Shown here: positions 1 through 4,886 of the stretch, in pieces
Position numbering within the stretch: position 1 is the stretch's first letter
How the letters are laid out: the number at the start of each line of letters is the position of its first letter
NCBI GenBank assembly: GCA_035499215.1
Contig: DATJZH010000076.1
Coordinates: forward strand, 1 to 5,572
Source of the DNA: DATJZH01 sp035499215
GTDB lineage: Bacteria > Actinomycetota > Actinomycetes > Streptosporangiales > Streptosporangiaceae
DNA length: 5,572 nucleotides
Direction of reading: 5' to 3'
Notes under the pieces: generated by a model
Database searches by the model: none
Seen by the model: only the letters and a program-made list of their open reading frames with translations
Told to the model about the DNA's origin: nothing
Position numbers and translations under genes: made by a program

Positions 1-166
1 CCGGTGAGCAGATCCCGGCCTGCCTGGCGGCAGCCGCGGCTCGCCGCCGCGCAGCCATACGGTCACTGCTGCGATCGCCGGGCAGGCACAGTCACCCGTC
101 CATCATCCCCTGGCCGCCCGACCCGGCACACCGCGGGCGCAGTTCCATGGGGAGGGACTGCACACG

Positions 167-190
167 TTCACCCCGCCGCGGCCGGGTGAA
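167..190. repeat. 24-bp near-perfect palindrome
   Basis: The outer arms TTCACCC (167-173) and GGGTGAA (184-190) are exact reverse complements. Inside them the sequence stays complementary to the centre at 178/179, except for one C/C mismatch (174 against 183), so 11 of 12 pairs match. A dyad of this length and symmetry is typical of an operator for a homodimeric repressor (for example TetR- or GntR-type). It could instead be a transcribed hairpin, although a loopless RNA stem would need to open its centre. The regulated gene is not evident. Confidence 0.45.
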
Positions 191-233
191 GATCTCGTTC
201 TCCTGGCCCCGCCGCCGGGTGCGAGCAGCAGCA

Positions 234-267
234 GGCCCCGGCCAGCCGAGACTGGCTGACCGGGCCC
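234..267 (-). terminator. strong GC hairpin, candidate terminator of the 282-551 frame
   Basis: Arms 234-247 and 254-267 pair at 12 of 14 positions around a 6-nt loop (248-253); the two mismatches are 242/259 and 236/265. In minus-strand direction the hairpin begins about 14 nt after the stop codon at 282-284, where an intrinsic terminator would sit. There is no U tract on either side, which is common for actinobacterial terminator hairpins. It also marks the boundary between GC-rich DNA and the AT-rich island. Confidence 0.45.
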
Positions 268-281
268 CGACAAGGTGCCCG

Positions 282-551
282 CTATCGTATAGGTCGGAAA
301 TCCCGGCGATTAAACTGAACATTAAAAGTATTATCGTTGCGTACGCAGCTATTGCAAACACACGACATCGAATGCCAGATAAAGCCGTCCATAATCATAT
401 TTTCGGTAGGCCCCTTATGGTTCCCTGAAAGCTTTTCTGGTACAGCCGCCCGAGCTTGCGTCCAGTTCAGCAGCCGTCCGGTCGATGTCCGCGTGGTCTT
501 TACCGTCACCGGCTCGGCATGCTCCGCCGGACCGGATTCGTTTGTGCTCAA
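282..551 (-). CDS. candidate small protein with a C-x-C-x2-C cluster, unknown function
   Basis: Not recognised. It would encode 89 residues from a TTG start at 549-551. The start was chosen because a perfect AGGAGG lies on the minus strand at 556-561, four bases before it; the in-frame ATG at 594-596 has no ribosome site. The N-terminal half is polar, with about two thirds of its codons ending in G or C. The C-terminal half is A/T-rich and contains Cys64, Cys66 and Cys69 in SMSCVCNSC, then an Asn/Phe/Arg-rich tail. No signal peptide or membrane helix is apparent. A strong hairpin follows the stop. The cysteine cluster could bind metal or be modified, or the frame could be the broken start of a larger gene running into foreign AT-rich DNA. 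No modification enzyme lies beside it, so a peptide natural product is only a guess. Confidence 0.35.
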   Translation of the reverse strand: MSTNESGPAEHAEPVTVKTTRTSTGRLLNWTQARAAVPEKLSGNHKGPTENMIMDGFIWHSMSCVCNSCVRNDNTFNVQFNRRDFRPIR

Positions 552-772
552 GGTTCCTCCTGGTGGTCGAAACAGTCGGCCCAAGGGACAGGGCATTTAT
601 TCGGTCTCGTGAACTGATCGGCGCTTGCGCTGGGCGGGCATAACGACAGCGGCTCGCGCGGCAATCAACTGTTATCGGATATTGCTACCTGTGGATTTCG
701 GCAATGTCACGCATTTGTAAACACGTCCCGGCGGCGCTGCTGCCAATTCCTGCAGCTCAAGGATCTGCCGGG
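552..772. promoter_or_regulatory. intergenic region between two divergent candidate small genes
   Basis: No gene is supported here. The stretch 661-725 is relatively A/T-rich for this window and is the likeliest place for promoters in either direction. Hexamers such as TTGATT on the minus strand, and GATATT near 678 on the plus strand, resemble promoter elements. No pair with correct spacing stands out, so no individual promoter is called. Confidence 0.3.
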
Positions 773-955
773 ATGGCTGGGATGCGTCAGCGAGACGGCG
801 AGCCCGGCGTCGTTGACCTCGTCGAGCAGCTCGCAGTGGAGATCACCGGGTCTGGCGTGAACAGCGCTGCCCGCCCCCTTCTCGGCGCGGCGCGGGGCTG
901 GGGGGGCTCGGGGCACTGGCGGGAGCGGCCCGCCGGGGGGAACATCGTAGAATGA
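773..955 (+). CDS. candidate 60-residue protein, translationally coupled to the next gene
   Basis: Not recognised. From ATG at 773 the frame encodes 60 residues beginning MAGMRQRDGEPGVVDL. AAGGAT at 759-764 sits eight bases upstream as a possible ribosome site; an earlier in-frame ATG at 704 has none. The stop codon (953-955) overlaps the ATG of the next gene (952-954) as ATGA, the arrangement of translationally coupled pairs. Codons from about 803 to 858 are strongly G/C-ending. The C-terminal part is Gly/Arg/Trp-rich and low in complexity. Caution: the antisense frame at 785-843 also has an unbroken run of G/C-ending codons (reading DLHCELLDEVNDAGLAVSLT), so the stretch may instead be a remnant of a minus-strand gene. 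Confidence 0.25.
   Translation: MAGMRQRDGEPGVVDLVEQLAVEITGSGVNSAARPLLGAARGWGGSGHWRERPAGGNIVE
918..934 (+). repeat. GC hairpin before the membrane-protein gene (repeat copy 1)
   Basis: GGCGGG (918-923) and CCCGCC (929-934) form a perfect 6-bp stem around AGCGG, about 17 bases before the ATG at 952. The 17-mer GCGGGAGCGGCCCGCCG at 919-935 occurs again exactly at 3311-3327, upstream of the SGNH hydrolase gene. If transcribed, the stem ends next to the weak ribosome site (G run 935-940) and could limit its access. Confidence 0.4.
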
Positions 956-1515
956 TCCCGGACCCGGGCTGCTACGAAGAACGCCACAGGCTGACCGGCA
1001 GCGCAGCCGTGTCGGTCGCCGGCGGCGTGCTGTCGCTTGCCGCCCTGTCCGCCGGACCGCTCTCCGTGCAGCTGATCTTCATCGCGCTGAGCGTGGTTCT
1101 CGCGCTGCCGTGGCTGGCCGGGCCCGCCAGCCGCATGATCGCTTTCCGCGCCGACTACGCCGGCATTACGCTCGGCGCCGACCCGGCCGGCTGGCCATTC
1201 CGCCGCATCCCCGCCGTGTTTGTCCACTGGGCGGATGTCGAGCAGATCATCCTCTACCCGCTCTACCCGCGAGCTCGGGGACGGTATGCCCTGGCCCAGG
1301 GCATCGGAATCAGGCGCCGGCCGGGTGCCCTCGCCCTCCCACCAGGCAACGAGCCGGACTCCAGCCGCCGGGTGCCCGGAGTCGCAGCCTGGGCAACCCG
1401 CAGCATCATCACCTGGCGGCTCGACCGCGAGCGGCTGGCCGCCATCACCGCGGCGGTTGCACCGGGCGTTCCCGTCATTGACGCCAGTGCTGGCCCGCCA
1501 GCTCAACTGATGTAG
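952..1515 (+). CDS. membrane protein with two helices and a probable PH-like domain
   Basis: Encodes 187 residues. A short polar N-terminus is followed by two closely spaced hydrophobic segments, roughly residues 17-37 and 40-57, forming a helical hairpin. Next comes a soluble domain of about 120 residues whose pattern fits bacterial PH-like domains: a short strand with D-Y-A-G-I-T-L (68-74), the buried V-H-W-A-D-V-E-Q-I segment (91-99) that resembles the typical 'W..I' strand, and a final Asp-x-x-x-Leu helix (158-170) ending in P-G-V-P-V. Such proteins are usually uncharacterised membrane-anchored proteins. No enzyme motif is present. The ATG at 952 overlaps the stop of the preceding small frame. 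The nearest ribosome-site candidate is the G run at 935-940, which is rather distant, so coupling to that frame is plausible. Family assignment is by pattern only. Confidence 0.72.
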   Translation: MIPDPGCYEERHRLTGSAAVSVAGGVLSLAALSAGPLSVQLIFIALSVVLALPWLAGPASRMIAFRADYAGITLGADPAGWPFRRIPAVFVHWADVEQIILYPLYPRARGRYALAQGIGIRRRPGALALPPGNEPDSSRRVPGVAAWATRSIITWRLDRERLAAITAAVAPGVPVIDASAGPPAQLM

Positions 1516-1537
1516 ACGTTCGGAGCCGGCCGGACGT
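1516..1537 (+). terminator. hairpin immediately after the membrane-protein stop
   Basis: ACGTTCGG (1516-1523) pairs with CCGGACGT (1530-1537) as eight base pairs, including one G-U, around a 6-nt loop. It begins at the first base after the TAG at 1513-1515. No T tract follows. Its position in the convergent gap makes it the best terminator candidate for the plus-strand gene. Confidence 0.45.
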
Positions 1538-1561
1538 GCGCTCTCCGGTCAGCAGGCCACC

Positions 1562-1578
1562 GCGGCTGCGCGAGCCGC
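1562..1578 (-). terminator. hairpin downstream of the DUF302 gene
   Basis: GCGGCT (1562-1567) and AGCCGC (1573-1578) form a perfect 6-bp stem with a 5-nt loop, about 28 bases past the DUF302 stop at 1607 in the minus direction. No U tract is present. It could end the regulator-DUF302 transcript. The short stem makes this tentative. Confidence 0.3.
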
Positions 1579-1606
1579 CGGCTGCTCAGCAGGCGACCCG
1601 AAGGGG

Positions 1607-1999
1607 TCAGTCTCCCGCCAGGGAGGCCAGCGCGGCTCTGAGCCTGCTTGCTGCCTCGTCGGCGACCGGCTGCAGCGACGGCTCGCCGGCGACGGCGACC
1701 ATTGCCTGCGGGTCGAGCGCCTCGATCACGGTTTCGGCTGCCTCGGTCCGGACGACGACATTGCAGGGGAGCAGCAGGCCGATCCCGCGGTCAGCGGCTA
1801 GCGCCCGGTGCGCCAGTGCCGGGTTGCAGGCCCCGAGGATGAGGTAAGGCTCCACGTCCTGGCCGAGCTTGTCGCGCAGGGTGGCCTGCACGTCGATCTC
1901 GGTCAGCACGCCGAAGCCCTGTCCCTTGAGCGCCTCGCGGACTGCCGCCGCCGTGTCGGCGAAGGATGCCGGGGTGCGGACGGTGATCCCGTACTTCAT
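1607..1999 (-). CDS. DUF302 domain protein
   Basis: Encodes 130 residues, a usual size for a stand-alone DUF302 protein. The family signature is clear: an N-terminal strand and helix (residues 1-30), V-L-T-E-I-D-V (31-37), the core P-Y-L-I-L-G-A-C-N-P-A-L-A (51-63), then G-L-L-L-P-C-N-V-V-V (74-83) and an amphipathic C-terminal helix. Cys58 and Cys79 lie in the two conserved core segments. No signal peptide or membrane helix is seen, so the protein is probably cytosolic. The biochemical role of the family is not established; members often sit near sulfur-transfer, redox or metal-response genes. The ATG at 1997-1999 is preceded by AGGAG six to seven bases upstream. The gene starts 35 bases after the regulator stop, consistent with co-transcription from the operator-controlled promoter. 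Confidence 0.88.
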   Translation of the reverse strand: MKYGITVRTPASFADTAAAVREALKGQGFGVLTEIDVQATLRDKLGQDVEPYLILGACNPALAHRALAADRGIGLLLPCNVVVRTEAAETVIEALDPQAMVAVAGEPSLQPVADEAASRLRAALASLAGD

Positions 2000-2034
2000 C
2001 TGCTGCTCCTGTCTCGTCGGAGGCGGTGCGGCGG

Positions 2035-2295
2035 TCAGGCGAGGGTGAGGAACATCTTCTCCATCTGCTCCTCAGTCATCGGAGCGTCACCGTCATGGCT
2101 GAGGCACTGCCGCATCCCGCTGGCGACGATCTTGAAACCGGCCCGGTCCAGGGCGCGCGACACGGCGGCCAGCTGCGTGACGACATCGGTGCAGTCCCGG
2201 CCGGACTCGATCATCTTGATGACGCCGGCCAGCTGGCCCTGTGCCCGGCGGAGCCGGTTCAGCACCTGCCCCGAGGCCTGCTCATCGATCTGCAT
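2035..2295 (-). CDS. CsoR/CstR-family (DUF156) transcriptional repressor
   Basis: Encodes 86 residues, the normal size for this all-helical DNA-binding family, which represses its own operon until metal or reactive sulfur is sensed. The N-terminal helix carries the family hallmark L-N-R-L-R-R-A-Q-G-Q (12-21), followed by G-R-D-C (32-35). Cys35 and Cys64 are 29 residues apart, as are C36/C65 of M. tuberculosis CsoR and C31/C60 of S. aureus CstR. The Cu(I)-binding His, expected four residues before the second Cys, is Gly60 here (G-M-R-Q-C). This favours a dithiol, CstR-like persulfide sensor or an uncharacterised subgroup over a copper sensor; that is inference. The ATG at 2293-2295 was chosen because AAGGGAGA lies just upstream and because the operator lies between 2295 and the upstream gene. 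A longer in-frame extension would run through the operator and into the hydrolase gene. Confidence 0.92.
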   Translation of the reverse strand: MQIDEQASGQVLNRLRRAQGQLAGVIKMIESGRDCTDVVTQLAAVSRALDRAGFKIVASGMRQCLSHDGDAPMTEEQMEKMFLTLA

Positions 2296-2329
2296 GAGAG
2301 ATCTCCCTTGCGTTGCGCTTACTGTCATA

Positions 2330-2345
2330 ATACCCCGCTGGGTAT
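2330..2345 (-). promoter_or_regulatory. CsoR-type operator overlapping the regulator promoter
   Basis: ATACCC (2330-2335) and GGGTAT (2340-2345) are perfect inverted arms around a 4-base spacer, matching the TACCC/GGGTA dyads bound by CsoR and CstR proteins. The site lies about 35 bases before the regulator ATG. On the minus strand TATTAT (2332-2327) overlaps the operator edge as a plausible -10 element; no good -35 is visible. An extra GGTAT half-site lies at 2356-2360. The layout indicates autorepression of the regulator-DUF302 operon. Confidence 0.8.
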
Positions 2346-2369
2346 GAACGCCGGCGGTATGGCCCTCGA

Positions 2370-3266
2370 TCAGCCGGGAGCATCGGCGAGCAGGAAGGCG
2401 CGGGCTATCACGGCGTAGCCGGTCTTGTTGGGGTGCTCGTTCGGCCCGCGCGGGGGCGCGGCGCATTCCCAGGTCCACTGGCAGATCGCGGCGACGTTGC
2501 GCGGGAGCGTGCCGAACTCCGGCAGGTTCGCCTGACCGCCGAAGTCCGCGGTGTGGAAGGCGCTGAAAACGTCGGCGACGCGGACGCCGAATGCCTGGTA
2601 GACCTTGGTCAGCAGGATGTTGTAGCCGGCGGCGGCCAGCTCGCTGAGCCGCGCGAGCGCCTGGCCGACAAGGCCGTCGCGCCATTCGCCCAGCGAGGGA
2701 AGGTAGTAGTTCATCGCGATGATGCGGCCGCTCGCGTCGGCCTGGCGGAGCCTCGCCAGGATCCTGGCGAGGTTGGCAGCGGCGCCCGGGATGGACCTGA
2801 CGGCGCAGGATGCGAGCCTGGCGGCAGACGGCGCGCCGATGCAGGAGCTCGGGTCGTTAGCGCCGATGTCGATGGTGATCAGCGGCACCCGGCCCCGGTG
2901 CGCGCGCAGGAAGCTGACTGCAGCCGCCAGCTGCGAGCCGCCAGGATACGAGCAGATCCCGCCATGGATCATGGTGGCGGTGGTTTCGCCCGGGCAACCG
3001 AGCTTAACCAGGCGCAGGCCCGGCTGGCGGCTGCGCAATGCGGCGTAGAGCTGGTCAGCGTAGCCGTCCCGGGTCCTGGTGCTGATACCCGGCGAGTCCG
3101 GCTGGACGCCTTGCGACAAGGAGTCGCCCAGCGACAGGTAGTAGCTGGGCGGCGGTCCGGCATGGAGGGCGCCTGAGGATCTCGTGGTCACTGGCGCAGA
3201 ACAGCCGCTGACCGCAGCGGCGGCAAGGGAACCGGCCAGGGCGAGGGCAGCCAGAACTCGGCGCAT
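2370..3266 (-). CDS. secreted SGNH/GDSL-family hydrolase lipoprotein
   Basis: Encodes 298 residues. The N-terminus is a lipoprotein signal peptide: Arg2-Arg3, an Ala/Leu core, and the lipobox V-S-G-C with Cys22 as the acylated residue. The mature enzyme is therefore probably anchored outside the membrane. The SGNH blocks follow in order: block I Y-L-S-L-G-D-S-L-S-Q-G with nucleophile Ser49; block II L-G-C-P-G-E-T-T (89-96); block III I-D-I-G-A-N-D (132-138) with Asn137; block V G-P-N-E-H-P-N (274-280) with catalytic His278. The usual Asp three residues before the His is Pro275 here, so the triad is atypical. Six further cysteines (91, 105, 142, 154, 262, 268) suggest disulfides, as in actinobacterial secreted esterases and lipases. 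The substrate (acyl ester or polysaccharide acetyl group) cannot be read from sequence. The ATG at 3264-3266 has GAAGGTGAG upstream. Confidence 0.9.
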   Translation of the reverse strand: MRRVLAALALAGSLAAAAVSGCSAPVTTRSSGALHAGPPPSYYLSLGDSLSQGVQPDSPGISTRTRDGYADQLYAALRSRQPGLRLVKLGCPGETTATMIHGGICSYPGGSQLAAAVSFLRAHRGRVPLITIDIGANDPSSCIGAPSAARLASCAVRSIPGAAANLARILARLRQADASGRIIAMNYYLPSLGEWRDGLVGQALARLSELAAAGYNILLTKVYQAFGVRVADVFSAFHTADFGGQANLPEFGTLPRNVAAICQWTWECAAPPRGPNEHPNKTGYAVIARAFLLADAPG

Positions 3267-3310
3267 TTACTCACCTTCTCTGCCGGGGCCATCATTTCAC
3301 GGATCGGGTC

Positions 3311-3327
3311 GCGGGAGCGGCCCGCCG
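3311..3327. repeat. 17-mer GC-rich repeat, copy 2
   Basis: GCGGGAGCGGCCCGCCG is identical to 919-935. It contains a 5-bp stem, GCGGG/CCCGC, around AGCGG. It lies about 45 bases upstream of the hydrolase ATG, probably within that gene's leader or promoter. Confidence 0.45.
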
Positions 3328-3405
3328 CCGGTTCCCCGAGGCGGTCGGGGCGGGCGCGAAGGCGGCACGGCTGCCATTCCGTGAGATCATCGGGCCCGCC
3401 GGGAC

Positions 3406-3442
3406 GGCCGCTCCGGGGCGGCCTTGCCGCGTCGGAGCGGCC
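3406..3442. repeat. 10-bp inverted repeat in the divergent region
   Basis: GGCCGCTCCG (3406-3415) and CGGAGCGGCC (3433-3442) are perfect reverse complements separated by 17 bases. The arms share the word GGAGCGGCC, or its close variant GGGAGCGGCC, with the two 17-mer copies. It may be an operator pair for a dimeric regulator or a hairpin in a leader; neither is proven. Confidence 0.4.
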
Positions 3443-3558
3443 CGGATCGGCTGGTCCAGGTCAGTGGCCCGGGGTGGGTGACGCATCGGGCGGCTGTCCG
3501 CTGCGCCGGCCTCGCAGCGGTCAGCTCCGAGGTGCGCGGCGCTCGTCGCGATCCAGCT

Positions 3559-3586
3559 CGGACAACGAGGTGATCCAGGTTAAGAT
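3559..3586 (+). promoter_or_regulatory. candidate promoter of the glycosyltransferase gene
   Basis: CGGACA (3559-3564, four of six matches to TTGACA, including GACA) and TAAGAT (3581-3586, a TANNNT match) are separated by 16 bases. They lie about 85 bases before the ATG at 3671. It is the only well-spaced pair seen in this GC-rich stretch. Confidence 0.4.
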
Positions 3587-3670
3587 GGCGCACTCATCGG
3601 CCCGCTCAGCCACCGGTTCGCCCGGGGGGTGCGATCTCGCCGCGATGCGCTCAGTCAAGAACGAGGAGCT

Positions 3671-4807
3671 ATGATTCGGCTTAAGGAGCCATACGACTAC
3701 ACTGAGCCGGGCTTCGACCGTCTCGTGGCCGAATTGAGCGAACGGACGGCCGGCCGGACTGATCACCGTCTCAGGCAGCTTCAGCAGACCGATACTGGGG
3801 CGTATCTGGCGCTGGGTACTGCAGCGCGAGTGGTGGCGTCCTGGCAAGCCGCGGCGCACATTCAGCAGTACTTGGATCAGCAGCGAGCCCAGCTGAATCT
3901 CTATGTGATTCAGCCCGTATTTCGCGAGGGACGACGGCTGATGCCGCGCTCGGCTGAGAACCCGTACGGCGAAAATGCTCTGGTCTATAAGCTGAGCCGC
4001 TTCGATAGGCTATCGGCGCAGTTCCCCCGAATTCGTTTTTCGGTAATCGTGATAGACGATGGGTGCGATGGCGGCGGCGATCCTGACCTGGTGAGTTCGA
4101 AAGTAGCGCATCACCTTATAGCCGGCTACCGCCAGGCAAACCCGGACTCGTGCGCTAACATGGAGGTCCTGCTCCTCAATAATCTTATTCGAGAAGCTCC
4201 GGCCTTGGGCTGGGAGGCGCGAATGGAAAGCCCTGCCGTCAGCCACAAGGGTGGTTCAGTGCTGGCCGGCTTCGCTTATGCGCGGCATCAGGCTGACCGC
4301 CTCCAGGGTAATTCGGGCAAGCAGTTCAGCCTGTTCGTTGATTATGACGCCGATCTGTCGCTGCATCCTGATCAGGTCATGCTGCTAGCCGAGAAAGTAC
4401 TCGTCGGCGGGCATGCCGGTGCGGTAGCTTCGCGTCGGCATAAAGAGGCGATTAGCTACATTGACCCTGAACGCGACAGGCGGGGGCAGGACTACATTCA
4501 AGCGTGGCAGGTCTTGCTACCTATCTTGGCAGCCCAGGTGACCGACGTGAATCGCGGCCTCAAGGCTTACTCGCAGACCGCGGTCAACACCATCCTGGCT
4601 ACAGTGGAGGAACGGACGTTTCCGTTCCAGATCGAATGTCTGCTGGCCATCGTTATCAGTCTGGAAGCGCGCCTGGCCGAGGTCCCCGTTTCCTACATAG
4701 ACTCGGTCGCGCTTTCTACCCAGGCCGGAGAAGAGGCGGCCCAGGCTTATGAGGATCAGCTTGGCCGCATCCGGCAGATTGCCCGCCGATACGGCCAGGC
4801 TACCTGA
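3671..4807 (+). CDS. soluble family-2-like (GT-A fold) glycosyltransferase
   Basis: Encodes 378 residues. The ATG at 3671 is preceded by GAGGAG (3663-3668); an in-frame ATG at 3629 has no ribosome site. After a mostly helical N-terminal region of about 75 residues comes a GT-A-like core. It contains the strand L-Y-V-I-Q-P-V (77-83), the nucleotide-sugar signature V-I-V-I-D-D-G (125-131), S-H-K-G-G-S-V-L-A-G (191-200, like the GKG.A...G segment of GT2 enzymes), the DxD-type metal site V-D-Y-D-A-D (223-228), and D-V-N-R-G-L-K-A-Y (292-300). F-P-F-Q-I-E (317-322) and E-V-P-V (337-340) complete the usual acceptor-side motifs. No transmembrane helix is present, unlike dolichyl-phosphate-mannose-synthase fusions. 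Third codon positions use more A and T than the other genes, for example around 4165-4200. Donor and acceptor are unknown. Confidence 0.78.
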   Translation: MIRLKEPYDYTEPGFDRLVAELSERTAGRTDHRLRQLQQTDTGAYLALGTAARVVASWQAAAHIQQYLDQQRAQLNLYVIQPVFREGRRLMPRSAENPYGENALVYKLSRFDRLSAQFPRIRFSVIVIDDGCDGGGDPDLVSSKVAHHLIAGYRQANPDSCANMEVLLLNNLIREAPALGWEARMESPAVSHKGGSVLAGFAYARHQADRLQGNSGKQFSLFVDYDADLSLHPDQVMLLAEKVLVGGHAGAVASRRHKEAISYIDPERDRRGQDYIQAWQVLLPILAAQVTDVNRGLKAYSQTAVNTILATVEERTFPFQIECLLAIVISLEARLAEVPVSYIDSVALSTQAGEEAAQAYEDQLGRIRQIARRYGQAT

Positions 4808-4824
4808 GCCAGGCTGGGCGGGTC

Positions 4825-4867
4825 GGCGGCAGCATGCTCGGGCGCACGCTAGGCGCACGCTGCCGCC
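4825..4867. terminator. convergent-gap hairpin with tandem repeat in the loop
   Basis: GGCGGCAGC (4825-4833) and GCTGCCGCC (4859-4867) are perfect 9-bp inverted arms around a 25-nt loop. The loop region carries a tandem repeat: GGCGCACGCT at 4841-4850 and again at 4852-4861. The element lies between the stops of two convergent genes, so it could terminate both transcripts. It has no T tract. Confidence 0.45.
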
Positions 4868-4886
4868 TTCCGCGGCGCCGGCTGCG

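Larger units (their letters stand above)
1..281. other. left-edge region without an identifiable gene
   Basis: GC-rich stretch in which no reading frame has a ribosome site, a recognisable motif or convincing codon bias. One plus-strand frame stays open from position 3 to the stop at 426-428. Its first 20 or so codons are mostly G/C-ending, so it could carry the tail of a gene entering from the left, but the rest of the frame has no coding character. The stretch also holds two inverted repeats (167-190 and 234-267), listed separately. No tRNA was seen. Confidence 0.5.
3267..3670. promoter_or_regulatory. 404-bp divergent intergenic region
   Basis: It lies between the divergently transcribed hydrolase (minus) and glycosyltransferase (plus). 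Open frames crossing it lack ribosome sites and have Arg/Gly/Pro-rich, low-complexity translations, so no gene is called. It must hold the promoters of both flanking genes. Visible structures are the second copy of the 17-mer repeat (3311-3327), a 10-bp inverted repeat (3406-3442) and a candidate plus-strand promoter (3559-3586). No clear promoter for the hydrolase was found. Confidence 0.6.

Noticed and set aside
1..90. Possible tRNA suggested by short complementary words (CCTGCC/GGCAGG)
   Set aside because: No TTCRA loop, anticodon arm or CCA-like end at proper spacing.
92..361. Minus-strand frame with a hydrophobic N-terminus and GTG start
   Set aside because: No Shine-Dalgarno before the GTG, and the translation becomes Arg/Gly-rich noise. 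The hydrophobic part comes from A/T-rich DNA read out of frame.
787..1506. Long open frame on the minus strand across the membrane-protein gene
   Set aside because: Low-complexity Arg/Gly/Ala translation, no ribosome site and no motif. The plus strand over the same bases gives membrane helices and a PH-like pattern.
1808..2347. Plus-strand open frame across DUF302 and the regulator
   Set aside because: Antisense to two confidently recognised family members; the translation has no recognisable domain.
2296..2685. In-frame upstream extension of the CsoR-family regulator
   Set aside because: It would run through the operator and into the hydrolase gene. The family starts near the ATG at 2295, which has a good ribosome site.
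2433..3176. Long plus-strand open frame opposite the SGNH hydrolase
   Set aside because: It is the GC-driven antisense of a gene with a signal peptide and all SGNH blocks.
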